Shown: positions 37,601 to 49,925 of the stretch, piece by piece
Position numbering within the stretch: position 1 is the first letter of the stretch
How the letters are laid out: every line of letters begins with the position of its first letter
From: Hippasteria phrygiana
Taxonomy: Eukaryota; Echinodermata; Asteroidea; Valvatida; Goniasteridae
Length of the DNA: 64,000 nucleotides
Assembly (NCBI GenBank): GCA_037893225.1
Contig: JAZGUH010000364.1
Span: 682,001 to 746,000 of the forward strand
Reading direction: 5' to 3'
Translations under genes and position numbers: made by a program
The notes under the pieces: generated by a model
Told to the model about the DNA's origin: nothing
The model's database searches: none
The model's input: the letters and a program-made list of their open reading frames with translations, nothing else

Positions 37601-39192
37601 GAATGCTGTATAGCCAGGGATCACACCCAATTTTACGATACAACATGGGAAGCGACATTGTAGGAATCACTCAATGAGTGATACGACTTTTTAACTTATT
37701 ATTCGTCAATCCACAAGGAAAGCTGACTAGGTAAGTTTGAACACAATTTTCACAGTGAACAAAGAAACTGGCAGGAGCGGGATTCGAACCTGCGACTTCC
37801 GCGTTACCGTACCGGCGCTCTACCAACTGAGCTATCTTGGACTATGTTGGCGGTCTCCCAAATTGTCATTGTCTTTGTTCGGGTGGGCGCTAGTCAGAAG
37901 TCATGAACCCAGAATGCTGTATAGCCAGGGATGACACCCAATTTTACGATACAAACTGGGAAGCGACATTGTGGGGATCACTCATTGAGGATACGACTTT
38001 ATATAAATTTGAATACATTTTCACAGTGAACAAAGAAACTGACTGGAGCGGGATTCGAACCTGCGACATCCGGGTTACCGTACCAGCGCTCTACCAACTG
38101 AGCTATCTTGCCCTATATTGGCGGTCTCCCAAATTGTCATTGTCTTTGTTCGGGTTGGCGCTAGTCAGAAGTGATGAACCCAGAATGCTGTATAGCCAGG
38201 GATCACACCCAATTTTACGATACAACCTGGGAAGCGACATTGTGGGGATCACTCATTGAGGATACGACTTTATATAGATTTGAATACATTTTCACAGTGA
38301 ACAAAGAAAGTGGCTGGAGCGGGATTGGAACCTGCGACCTCCGCGTTACCGTACCGCCGCTCTACCAACTGAGCTATCTTGGCCTATGTTGGCGGTCTCC
38401 CAAATTGTCATTGTCTTTGTTCGGGTTAGCGCTAGTCAGAAGTCATCAACCCAGAATGCTGTATAGCCAGGGATCACACCCAATTTTACGATACAACCTG
38501 GGAAGCGACATTGTGGGAATCACTCAATGAGGATACGACTTTTTAACTTATTATTCGTCAATCCACCAGGAAAGCTGACTAGGTAAATTTGAATACAATT
38601 TTCACAGTGAAAAAAGAAACTGGCAGGAGCGGGATTCGAACTTGCGACCTCCGAGTTACCGTACCGGCGCTCTACTAACTGAGCTATCTCGGACTATGTT
38701 GGCGGTCTCCCAAATTGTCATTGTCTTTGTTCGGGTGGGCGCTAGTCAGAAGTCATGAACCCAGAATGCTGTATAGCCAGGGATGACACCCAATTTTACG
38801 ATACAAACTGGGAAGCGACATTGTGGGGATCACTCATTGAGGATACGACTTTATATAAATTTGAATACATTTTCACAGTGAACAAAGAAACTGGCAGGAG
38901 CGGGATTCAAACCTGCGACCTCCGGGTTACCATACCGGCGCTCTACAAACTGAGCTATCTTGCCCTATTTTGGCGGTCTCCCAAATTTTCAGTATCTTTG
39001 TTCGGGTGGGCGCTCGTTAGAAGTCATGAACACAGAATGCCTTATAGCCAGGGATCAGACCCAATTTTACGATACAACCTAAGAAGCGACATTATGGGGA
39101 TCAGTCAATGAGGATAGGACTTTTTAACTTACTATTTGTCAATCCACAAGGGAAACTGACCAGGTAAATTTAAATACATTTTCACAGTGAAC

Positions 39193-39200
39193 AAAAAAAA
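39193..39200 (-). terminator. T8 run, possible Pol III terminator
   Basis: Eight A on the plus strand lie one base from the core at 39202-39274. The duplicate is at 41829-41836. Confidence 0.5.
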
Positions 39201-39201
39201 C

Positions 39202-39274
39202 TGGCAGAATGGGGATTCGAACCTGCGACCTCCGGGTTACCTTACCGGCGCTCTACCAACTGAGCTATCTTGGC
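39202..39274 (-). tRNA. tRNA-like core with T8 downstream (left-block type in the centre)
   Basis: This is a gcagaatgg-type core with intact A and B boxes and anticodon arm CCGGT-AAGGTAA-CCCGG. Its 5' end has GGCC instead of GGGC, which weakens acceptor pairing. T8 follows one base after the 3' end (39193-39200). The copy at 41838-41910, with T8 at 41829-41836, belongs to the second 2,636-bp repeat. By sequence these two belong with monomers of the left edge. Confidence 0.5.
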
Positions 39275-42115
39275 CTATGTTGGCGGTCTCCCAAATTGTC
39301 ATTGTCTTTGTTCGGGTTAGCGCTAGTCAGAAGTCATCAACCCAGAATGCTGTATAGCCAGGGATCACACCCAATTTTACGATACAACCTGGGAAGCGAC
39401 ATTGTGGGAATCACTCAATGAGGATACGACTTTTTAACTTATTATTCGTCAATCCACAAGGAAAGCTGACTAGGTAAATTTGAATACAATTTTCACAGTG
39501 AAAAAAGAAACTGGCAGGAGCGGGATTCGAACTTGCGACCTCCAAATTACCGCACGGGCGGTCAACCAACTGAGCTATCTTGCCCTATATTGGCGGTCTC
39601 CCAAATTGTCATTGTCTTTGTTCGGGTTGCCGCTAGTCAGAAGTCATCAACCCAGAATGCTGTATAGCCAGGGATCACACCCAATTTTACGATACAACCT
39701 GGGAAGCGACATTGTGGTGATCACTCATTGAGGATACGACTTTATATAAATTTGAATACATTTTCACAGTGAACAAAGAAACTGGCTGGAGCGGGATTCG
39801 AACATGCGACCTCCGAGTTACCGCACGGGCGGTCTACCAACTGAGCTATCTTGCCCTATATTGGCGGTCTCCCAAATTGTCATTGTCTTTGTTCGGGTTG
39901 GCGTTAGTCAGAAGTCATAAACCCAGAATGCTGTAAAGCCAGGGATCACACCCAATTTTACGATACAACCTGGGAAGCGACATTGTGGGAATCACTCAAT
40001 GAGGATACGACTTTTTAACTTATTATTCGTCAATCCACAAGGAAAGCTGACTAGGTAAATTTGAATACAATTTTCACAGTGAAAAAAGAAACTGCCAGGA
40101 GCGGGATTCGAACTTGCGACCTCCGAGTTACCGCACGGGCGCTCTACCAACTGAGCTATCTTGCCCTATGTTTTTCGGTCTTCCAAATTGTCATTGTCTT
40201 TGTTCGGGTGGGCGCTAGTCAGAAGTCATCAACCCAGAATGCTGTATAGCCAGGGATCACACCCAATTTTACGATACAACATGGGAAGCGACATTGTAGG
40301 AATCACTCAATGAGTGATACGACTTTTTAACTTATTATTCGTCAATCCACAAGGAAAGCTGACTAGGTAAGTTCGAATACAATTTTCACAGTGAACAAAG
40401 AAACTGGCAGGAGCGGGATTCGAACCTGCGACTTCCGCGTTACCGTACCGGCGCTCTACCAACTGAGCTATCTTGGACTATGTTGGCGGTCTCCCAAATT
40501 GTCATTGTCTTTGTTCGGGTGGGCGCTAGTCAGAAGTCATGAACCCAGAATGCTGTATAGCCAGGGATGACACCCAATTTTACGATACAAACTGGGAAGC
40601 GACATTGTGGGGATCACTCATTGAGGATACGACTTTATATAAATTTGAATACATTTTCACAGTGAACAAAGAAACTGACTGGAGCGGGATTCGAACCTGC
40701 GACATCCGGGTTACCGTACCAGCGCTCTACCAACTGAGCTATCTTGCCCTATATTGGCGGTCTCCCAAATTGTCATTGTCTTTGTTCGGGTTGGCGCTAG
40801 TCAGAAGTGATGAACCCAGAATGCTGTATAGCCAGGGATCACACCCAATTTTACGATACAACCTGGGAAGCGACATTGTGGGGATCACTCATTGAGGATA
40901 CGACTTTATATAGATTTGAATACATTTTCACAGTGAACAAAGAAAGTGGCTGGAGCGGGATTGGAACCTGCGACCTCCGCGTTACCGTACCGCCGCTCTA
41001 CCAACTGAGCTATCTTGGCCTATGTTGGCGGTCTCCCAAATTGTCATTGTCTTTGTTCGGGTTAGCGCTAGTCAGAAGTCATCAACCCAGAATGCTGTAT
41101 AGCCAGGGATCACACCCAATTTTACGATACAACCTGGGAAGCGACATTGTGGGAATCACTCAATGAGGATACGACTTTTTAACTTATTATTCGTCAATCC
41201 ACCAGGAAAGCTGACTAGGTAAATTTGAATACAATTTTCACAGTGAAAAAAGAAACTGGCAGGAGCGGGATTCGAACTTGCGACCTCCGAGTTACCGTAC
41301 CGGCGCTCTACTAACTGAGCTATCTTGGACTATGTTGGCGGTCTCCCAAATTGTCATTGTCTTTGTTCGGGTGGGCGCTAGTCAGAAGTCATGAACCCAG
41401 AATGCTGTATAGCCAGGGATGACACCCAATTTTACGATACAAACTGGGAAGCGACATTGTGGGGATCACTCATTGAGGATACGACTTTATATAAATTTGA
41501 ATACATTTTCACAGTGAACAAAGAAACTGGCAGGAGCGGGATTCAAACCTGCGACCTCCGGGTTACCATACCGGCGCTCTACAAACTGAGCTATCTTGCC
41601 CTATTTTGGCGGTCTCCCAAATTTTCAGTATCTTTGTTCGGGTGGGCGCTCGTTAGAAGTCATGAACCCAGAATGCCTTATAGCCAGGGATCAGACCCAA
41701 TTTTACGATACAACCTAAGAAGCGACATTATGGGGATCAGTCAATGAGGATAGGACTTTTTAACTTACTATTTGTCAATCCACAAGGGAAACTGACCAGG
41801 TAAATTTAAATACATTTTCACAGTGAACAAAAAAAACTGGCAGAATGGGGATTCGAACCTGCGACCTCCGGGTTACCTTACCGGCGCTCTACCAACTGAG
41901 CTATCTTGGCCTATGTTGGCGGTCTCCCAAATTGTCATTGTCTTTGTTCGGGTTAGCGCTAGTCAGAAGTCATCAACCCAGAATGCTGTATAGCCAGGGA
42001 TCACACCCAATTTTACGATACAACCTGGGAAGCGACATTGTGGGAATCACTCAATGAGGATACGACTTTTTAACTTATTATTCGTCAATCCACAAGGAAA
42101 GCTGACTAGGTAAAT

Positions 42116-43424
42116 TTGAATACAATTTTCACAGTGAAAAAAGAAACTGGCAGGAGCGGGATTCGAACTTGCGACCTCCGAGTTACCGTACCGGCGCTCT
42201 ACTAACTGAGCTATCTTGGACTATGTTGGCGGTCTCCCAAATTGTCATTGTCTTTGTTCGGGTGGGCGCTAGTCAGAAGTCATGAACCCAGAATGCTGTA
42301 TAGCCAGGGATGACACCCAATTTTACGATACAAACTGGGAAGCGACATTGTGGGGATCACTCATTGAGGATACGACTTTATATAAATTTGAATACATTTT
42401 CACAGTGAACAAAGAAACTGACTGGAGCGGGATTCGAACCTGCGACATCCGGGTTACCGTACCAGCGCTCTACCAACTGAGCTATCTTGCCCTATATTGG
42501 CGGTCTCCCAAATTGTCATTGTCTTTGTTCGGGTTGGCGCTAGTCAGAAGTGATGAACCCAGAATGCTGTATAGCCAGGGATCACACCCAATTTTACGAT
42601 ACAACCTGCGAAGCGACATTGTGGGGATCACTCATTGAGGATACGACTTTATATAGATTTGAATACATTTTCACAGTGAACAAAGAAACTGGCTGGAGCG
42701 GGATTGGAACCTGCGACCTCCGCGTTACCTTACCGCCGCTCTACCAACTGAACTATCTTGGCCTATGTTGGCGGTCTCCCAAATTGTCATTGTCTTTGTT
42801 CGGGTGGGCGCTAGTCAGAAGTCATAAACCCAGAATGCTGTATAGCCAGGGTTCACACCCAATTTTACGATACAACCTGGGAAGCGACATTGTGGGGATC
42901 ACTCATTGAGGATACGACTTTATATAGATTTGAATACATTTTCACAGTGAACAAAGAAACTGGCTGGAGCGGGATTCGAACCTGCGACCTCCGGGTTCCT
43001 TACCGGCGCTCTACCAACTGAGCTATCTTGCCCTATGTCGGCGGTCTCCCAAATTGTCAGTATCTTTGTTCGGGTGGGCGCTAGTCAGAAGTCTTAAACC
43101 CAGAATGCTGTATAGCCAGGGATCACACCCAATTTTATGATACAACCTGGGAAGCGACATTGTGGGGATCACTCATTGAGGATACGACTTTATATAGATT
43201 TGAATACATTTTCACAGTGAACAAAGAAACTGGCTGGAGCGGGATTGGAACCTGCGACCTCCGCGTTACCGTACCGCCGCTCTACCAACTGAGCTATCTT
43301 GGCCTATGTTGGCGGTCTCCCAAATTGTCATTGTCTTTGTTCGGGTGGGCGCTAGTCAGAAGTCATGAACCCAGAATGCTGTATAGCCAGGGATCACACC
43401 CAATTTTAGGATACAACCTGGGAA
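42116..43424 (-). repeat. Junction between the two higher-order repeat families
   Basis: Cores start at 42148, 42419 (C), 42690 (G), 42961 (D) and 43231 (G). These are the last units of the A-H family. The core at 42690 has gaactatc for gagctatc, breaking the D stem and A box. After the class G core at 43231, the next linker holds the first 69-bp doubling and the classes change completely. The switch lies in the linker at about 43.3-43.5 kb. Confidence 0.75.
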
Positions 43425-43562
43425 GCGACATTGTGGGAATCACTCAATGAGGATACGACTTTTTAACTTATTATTCGTCAATCCACAAGGAAAGCGACAT
43501 TGTGGGAATCACTCAATGAGGATACGACTTTTTAACTTATTATTCATCAATCCACAAGCAAA
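43425..43562. repeat. 69-bp linker segment in tandem (first of eight sites)
   Basis: Two 69-bp copies (43425-43493, 43494-43562) each begin gcgacattgtggg and end ccacaagg/caaa-like. The junction joins ggaaagc, which normally continues ctgactagg, to the similar ggaagcgacatt of the same linker. The two sites share gaa(a)gc microhomology. The second copy carries attcatc where the first has attcgtc. Confidence 0.9.
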
Positions 43563-43609
43563 GCTGACTAGGTAAATTTGAATACAATTTTCACACTGAA
43601 CAAAGAAAC

Positions 43610-43682
43610 TGGCTAGAGCGGGATTCGAACTTGCGACCTCCGGGTTACCGTACCGGCGCTCTACCAACTGAGCAAGCTTGCC
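43610..43682 (-). pseudogene. Class J core with a palindromic, altered A box
   Basis: The plus strand reads gagcaagcttgccc where others read gagctatcttgccc. This makes the 10-bp palindrome gcaagcttgc (a HindIII site at 43674-43679). On the minus strand, A7 becomes C and A9 becomes T, so the A box starts TTGCTCAG. The linker beyond also has ttcggctgggcg. Other class J cores are at 46681, 48330, 49024, 53135, 55654, 59103 and 60347. The last has the core change but not the linker change. The class is confined to 43.6-60.4 kb. Confidence 0.7.
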
Positions 43683-46051
43683 CTATTATTGGCGGTCTCC
43701 CAAATTGTCATTGTCTTTGTTCGGCTGGGCGCTAGTCAGAAGTCATGAACCCAGAATGCTGTATAGCCAGGGATCACACCCAATTTTACGATACAACCTG
43801 GGAAGCGACATTACGGGGATCACTCAATGAGGATACGACTTTTTAACTTGCAATTCGTCAAACAATCCGCAAGGGAAACTGACTAGGTAAATTTGAATAC
43901 AATTTTCACAGTGAACAAAGAAACTGGCTGGAGCGGGATTCGAACATGCGACTTCCGCGTTACCGTACCGGCGCTCTACCAACTGAGCTATCTTGCCCTA
44001 TGTTGGCGGTCTTCCAAATTGTCATTGTCTTTGTTCGGGTGGGCGCTAGTCAGAAGTCATGAACCCAGAATGCTGTATAGCCAGGGATCACACCCAATTT
44101 TAGGATACAACCTGGGAAGCGACATTGTGGGAATCACTCAATGAGGATACGACTTTTTAACTTATTATTCATCAATCCACAAGGAAAGCTGACTAGGTAA
44201 ATTTGAATACAATTTTCACAGTGAACAAAGAAACTGGCAGGAGCGGGATTCGAACCTGCGACTTCCGCGTTACCGTACCGGCCGCTCTACCAACTGAGCT
44301 ATCTTGGCCTATGTTGGCGGTCTCCCAAATTGTCATTGTCTTTGTTCGGGTGGGCGCTAGTCAGAAGTCATGAACCCAGAATGCTGTATAGCCAGGGATC
44401 ACACCCAATTTTACGATACAAACTGGGAAGCGACATTGTGGGGGATCACTCATTGAGGATACGACTTTATATAAATTTGAATATATTTTCACAGTGAACA
44501 AAGAAACTGACTGTAGCGGGATTCGAACCTGCGACTTCCAGGTTCCTTACCGGCGCTCTACCAACTGAGCTATCTTGCCCTATGTCGGCGGTCTCCCAAA
44601 TTGTCAGTATCTTTGTTAGGGTGGGCGCTAGTCAGAAGTCATAAACCCAGAATGCTGTATAGCCAGGGATCACACCCAATTTTACGATACAACCTGGGAA
44701 GCGATATTGTGGGAATCACTCAATGAGGATACGACTTTTTAACTTATTATTCGTCAATCCACAAGGAAAGCTGACTAGGTAAATTTGAATACAATTTTCA
44801 CAGTGAACAAAGAAACTGGCAGGAGCGGGATTCGAACTTGCGACCTCCGAGTTACCGCACGGGCGCTCTACCAACTGAGCTATCCTGCCCTATATTGGCG
44901 GTCTCCCAAATTGCCATTGTCTTTGTTCGGGTTGGCGCTAGTCAGAAGTCATGAATCCAGAATGCTGTATAGCCAGGGATCACACCCAATTTTACGATAC
45001 AACATGGGAAGCGACATTGTGGGGATCACTCAATGAGGATACGACTTTTTAACTTATTATTCATCAATCCACAAGGAAAGCTGACTAGGTAAATTTGAAT
45101 ACAATTTTCACAGTGAACAAAGAAACTGGCAGGAGCGGGATTCGAACCTGCGCCCTCCGAGTTACCACACGGGCGCTCTACCAACTGAGCTATCTTGCCC
45201 TATGTTGGCGGTCTTCCCAATTGTCATTGTCTTTGTTCGGGTGGGCGCTAGTTAGAAGTCATAAACCCAGAATGCTGTATAGCCAGGGATCACACCCAAT
45301 TTTACGATACAACCTGGGAAGCGATATTGTGGGAATCACTCAATGAGGATACGACTTTTTAACTTATTATTCGTCAATCCACAAGGAAAGCTGACTAGGT
45401 AAATTTGAATACAATTTTCACAGTGAACAAAGAAACTGGCAGGAGCGGGATTCGAACTTGCGACCTCCGAGTTACCGCAGGGGCGCTCTACCAACTGAGC
45501 TATCCTGCCCTATATTGGCGGTCTCCCAAATTGCCATTGTCTTTGTTCGGGTTGGCGCTAGTCAGAAGTCATCAATCCAGAATGCTGTATAGCCAGGGAT
45601 CACACCCAATGTTACGATACAGTGTGGGACATTGTGGGGATCACTCAATGAGGATACGACTTTTTAACCTATTATTCGTCAATCCACAAGGGAAGCTGAC
45701 TAGGTACATTTGAATTCAATTTTCACAGTGAACAAAGAAACTGCCTGGATCGGGATTCGAACCTGCGACCTCCGGGTTACCGTACCGGCGCTCTACCAAC
45801 TGAGCTATCTTGCCCTATATTGGCGGTCTCCCAAATTGTCATTGTCTTTGTTCGGGTTGGCGCTAGTCAGAAGTCATGAACCCAGAATGCTGTATAGCCA
45901 GGGATCACACCCAATTTTACGATACAACCTGGTAAGCGACATTGTGGGGATCTCTCAATGAGGATACGACTTTTTAACTTATTATTCGTCAATCCACAAG
46001 GAAAGCTGACTAGGTACATTTGAATTCAATTTTCACAGTGAACAAAGAAAC

Positions 46052-46124
46052 TGGCTGGAGCGGGATTCGAACCTGCGACCTCCGGTATACCGTACCGGCG
46101 CTCAACCAACTGAGCTATCTTGCC
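46052..46124 (-). tRNA. Class R core with a fully paired anticodon stem
   Basis: The plus strand reads cctccggtataccgtaccgg, giving CCGGT-ACGGTAT-ACCGG on the minus strand. This is a complete 5-bp stem around a 7-base loop, with GGT at 34-36. Base 33 is still C. Class R also occurs at 48020, 50888, 52511, 57859 and 60034. The acceptor end is the CAGCC form, pairing 5 of 7. It is closer to a tRNA fold than most of the array. Confidence 0.5.
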
Positions 46125-46875
46125 CTATGTCGGCGGTCTCCCAAATTGTCATTGTCTTTGTTCAGGTGGGCGCTAGTCAGAAGTCATGAACCCAGAATGC
46201 CGTATAGCCAGGGATCACACCCAATTTTACGATACAACCTGGGAAGCGACATTGTGGGGATCACTCAATGAGGATACGACTTTTTAACTTGTAATTCGTC
46301 AAACAATCCACAAGGGAAACTGACTAGGTAAATTTGAATACAATTTTCACAGTGAACAAAGAAACTGGCTAGAGCGGGATTCGAACCTGCGACTTCCGCG
46401 TTACCGTACCGGCGCTTTACCAACTGAGCTATCTTGCCCTATGTTGGCGGTCTCCCAAATTGTCATTGTCTTTGTTCGGGTGGGCGCTAGTCAGAAGTCA
46501 TGAACCCAGAATGCTGTATAGCCAGGGATATGATCACACCCAATTTTACGATACAACCTGGGAAGCGACATTGTGGGGATCACTCAATGAGGATACGACT
46601 TTTTAACTTATTATTCGTCAATCCACAAGGGAAGCTGACCAGTTAAATTTGAATACAATTTTCACAGTGAACAAAGAAACTGGCTAGAGCGGGATTCGAA
46701 CCTGCGACCTCCGGGTTACCGTACCGGCGCTCTACCAACTGAGCAAGCTTGCCCTATTATTGGCGGTCTCCCAAATTGTCATTGTCTTTGTTCGGCTGGG
46801 CGCTAGTCAGAAGTCATGAACCCAGAATGCTGTATAGCCAGGGATCACGCCCAATTTTACGATACAACCTGGGAA

Positions 46876-47013
46876 GCGACATTGTGGGAATCACTCAATG
46901 AGGATACGACTTTTTAACTTATTATTCGTCAATCCACAAGGAAAGCGACATTGTGGGAATCACTCAATGAGGATACGACTTTTTAACTTATTATTCATCA
47001 ATCCACAAGGAAA
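46876..47013. repeat. 69-bp linker segment, two full copies plus the start of a third
   Basis: Segments start at 46876, 46945 and 47014, exactly 69 bp apart. The third continues as a short-type linker (attgaggatacgactttatat). Core spacing across this site is 410 bp, which is 272 + 2 x 69. It is the only place with three segment starts. Confidence 0.9.
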
Positions 47014-48838
47014 GCGACATTGTGGGGATCACTCATTGAGGATACGACTTTATATAAATTTGAATATATTTTCACAGTGAACAAAGAAACTGACTGTAGC
47101 GGGATTCGAACCTGCGACTTCCGGGTTCCTTACCGGCGCTCTACCAACTGAGCTATCTTGCCCTATGTCGGCGGTCTCCCAAATTGTCAGTATCTTTGTT
47201 CGGGTGGGCGCTAGTCAGAAGTCATAAACCCAGAATGCTGTATAGCCAGGGATCACACCCAATTTTACGATACAACCTGGGAAGCGATATTGTGGGAATC
47301 ACTCAATGAGGATACGACTTTTTAACTTATTATTCGTCAATCCACAAGGAAAGCTGACTAGGTAAATTTGAATACAATTTTCACAGTGAACAAAGAAACT
47401 GGCAGGAGCGGGATTCGAACTTGCGACCTCCGAGTTACCGCACGGGCGCTCTACCAACTGAGCTATCCTGCCCTATATTGGCGGTCTCCCAAATTGCCAT
47501 TGTCTTTGTTCGGGTTGGCGCTAGTCATAAGTCATGAATCCAGAATGCTGTATAGCCAGGGATCACACCCAATTTTACGATACAACATGGGAAGCGACAT
47601 TGTGGGGATCACTCAATGAGGATACGACTTTTTAACTTATTATTCATCAATCCACAAGGAAAGCTGACTAGGTAAATTTGAATACAATTTTCACAGTGAA
47701 CAAAGAAACTGGCAGGAGCGGGATTCGAACCTGCGCCCTCCGAGTTACCGCACGGGCGCTCTACCAACTGAGCTATCTTGCCCTATGTTGGCGGTCTTCC
47801 CAATTGTCATTGTCTTTGTTCGGGTTGGCGCTAGTCAGAAGTCATGAACCCAGAATGCTGTATAGCCAGGGATCACACCCAATTTTACGATACAACCTGG
47901 TAAGCGACATTGTGGGGATCTCTCAATGAGGATACGACTTTTTAACTTATTATTCGTCAATCCACAAGGAAAGCTGACTAGGTACATTTGAATTCAATTT
48001 TCACAGTGAACAAAGAAACTGGCTGGAGCGGGATTCGAACCTGCGACCTCCGGTATACCGTACCGGCGCTCTACCAACTGAGCTATCTTGCCCTATGTCG
48101 GCGGTCTCCCAAATTGTCATTGTCTTTGTTCAGGTGGGCGCTAGTCAGAAGTCATGAACCCAGAATGCCGTATAGCCAGGGATCACACCCAATTTTACGA
48201 TACAACCTGGGAAGCGACATTGTGGGGATCACTCAATGAGGATACGACTTTTTAACTTGTAATTCGTCAATCCACAAGGGAAGCTGACTAGGTAAATTTG
48301 AATACAATTTTCACAGTGAACAAAGAAACTGGCTAGAGCGGGATTCGAACCTGCGACATCCGGGTTACCGTACCGGCGCTCTACCAACTGAGCAAGCTTG
48401 CCCTATAATTGGCGGTCTCCCAAATTGTCATTGTCTTTGTTCGGCTGGGCGCTAGTCAGAAGTCATGAACCCAGAATGCTGTATAGCCAGGGATCACACC
48501 CAATTTTACGATACAACCTGGGAAGCGACATTGTGGGGATCACTCAATGAGGATACGACTTTTTAACTTGCAATTCGTCAAACAATCCGCAAGGGAAACT
48601 GACTAGGTAAATTTGAATACAATTTTCACAGTGAACAAAGAAACTGGCTGGAGCGGGATTCGAACCTGCGACTTCCGCGTTACCGTACCGGCGCTTTACC
48701 AACTGAGCTATCTTGCCCTATGTTGGCGGTCTTCCAAATTGTCATTGTCTTAGTTCGGGTGGGCGCTAGTCAGAAGTCATGAACCCAGAATGCTGTATAG
48801 CCAGGGATCACACCCAATTTTACGATACAACCTGGGAA

Positions 48839-48976
48839 GCGACATTGTTGGAATCACTCAATGAGGATACGACTTTTTAACTTATTATTCGTCAATCCAC
48901 AAGGAAAGCGACATTGTGGGAATCATTCAATGAGGATTCGACTTTTTAACTTATTATTCGTCAATCCACAAGGGAA
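48839..48976. repeat. 69-bp linker segment in tandem
   Basis: Copies start at 48839 and 48908. Core spacing is 379 bp (310 + 69). The second copy has gaatcattc, and unlike the other sites it keeps attcgtc. Confidence 0.85.
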
Positions 48977-49925
48977 GCTGACCAGGTAAATTTGAATACA
49001 ATTTTCACAGTGAACAAAGAAACTGGCTAGAGCGGGATTCGAACCTGCGACCTCCGGGTTACCGTACCGGCGCTCTACCAACTGAGCAAGCTTGCCCTAT
49101 TATTGGCGGTCTCCCAAATTGTCATTGTCTTTGTTCGGCTGGGCGCTAGTCAGAAGTCATGAACCCAGAATGCTGTATAGCAAGGGATCACACCCAATTT
49201 TACGATACAACCTGGGAAGCGACATTGTGGGGATCACTCAATGAGGATACGACTTTTTAACTTGCAATTCGTCAAACAATCCGCAAGGGAAACTGACTAG
49301 GTAAATTTGAATACAATTTTCACAGTGAACAAAGAAACTGGCTGGAGCGGGATTCGAACCTGCGACTTCCGGGTTCCTTACCGGCGCTCTACCAACTGAG
49401 CTATCTTGCCATATGTCGGCGGTCTCCCAAATTGTCAGTATCTTTGTTCGGGTGGGCGCTAGTCAGAAGTCATAAACCCAGAATGCTGTATAGCCAGGGA
49501 TCACACCCAATTTTACGATACAACCTGGGAAGCGATATTGTGGGAATCACTCAATGAGGATACGACTTTTTAACTTATTATTCGTCAATCCACAAGGAAA
49601 GCTGACTAGGTAAATTTGAATACAATTTTCACAGTGAACAAAGAAACTGGCAGGAGCGGGATTCGAACTTGCGACCTCCGAGTTACCGCACGGGCGCTCT
49701 ACCAACTGAGCTATCCTGCCCTATATTGGCGGTCTCCCAAATTGCCATTGTCTTTGTTCGGGTTGGCGCTTGTCAGAAGTCATGAATCCAGAATGCTGTA
49801 TAGCCAGGGATCACACCCAATTTTACGATACAACATGGGAAGCGACATTGTGGGGATCACTCAATGAGGATACGACTTTTTAACTTATTATTCATCAATC
49901 CACAAGGAAAGCAGACTAGGTAAAT

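Larger units (their letters stand above)
36844..42115. repeat. 2,636-bp tandem duplication (two copies, nine monomers each)
   Basis: Copy 1 is about 36844-39479 and copy 2 about 39480-42115. Cores 36876, 37147, 37457, 37769, 38040, 38311, 38621, 38892 and 39202 correspond to 39512, 39783, 40093, 40405, 40676, 40947, 41257, 41528 and 41838. Each copy ends with two units foreign to the centre, at 38892/41528 and 39202/41838, which resemble the diverged left block. Differences seen include gaacacagaatg/gaacccagaatg, ctatctcgg/ctatcttgg, gtttgaacac/gttcgaatac and gcggaattcg/gcgggattcg. The copies are therefore slightly older than the 2,283-bp pair. Confidence 0.9.
43563..49925 (-). repeat. Second higher-order repeat family, first part (J-S classes)
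   Basis: Cores start at 43610 (J), 43925 (K), 44235 (L), 44508 (M), 44817 (N), 45127 (O), 45437 (N), 45742 (Q), 46052 (R), 46366, 46681 (J), 47091 (M), 47400 (N), 47710 (O), 48020 (R), 48330 (J), 48645 (K), 49024 (J), 49339 and 49648 (N). The basic order is L-M-N-(O)-N-Q-R-S-J-K. Classes A-H of the centre do not appear. Small private indels include ggccgctc (+1) in class L, loss of aagcg near 45620, and gggatatgatcac (+5) near 46528. Confidence 0.85.

Noticed and set aside
43673..43682. Possible dyad-symmetric protein-binding site (gcaagcttgc)
   Set aside because: It is explained by two base changes in the tRNA core of one class and is absent from the rest of the array. Nothing supports a binding role, so it is reported only as a class mark.
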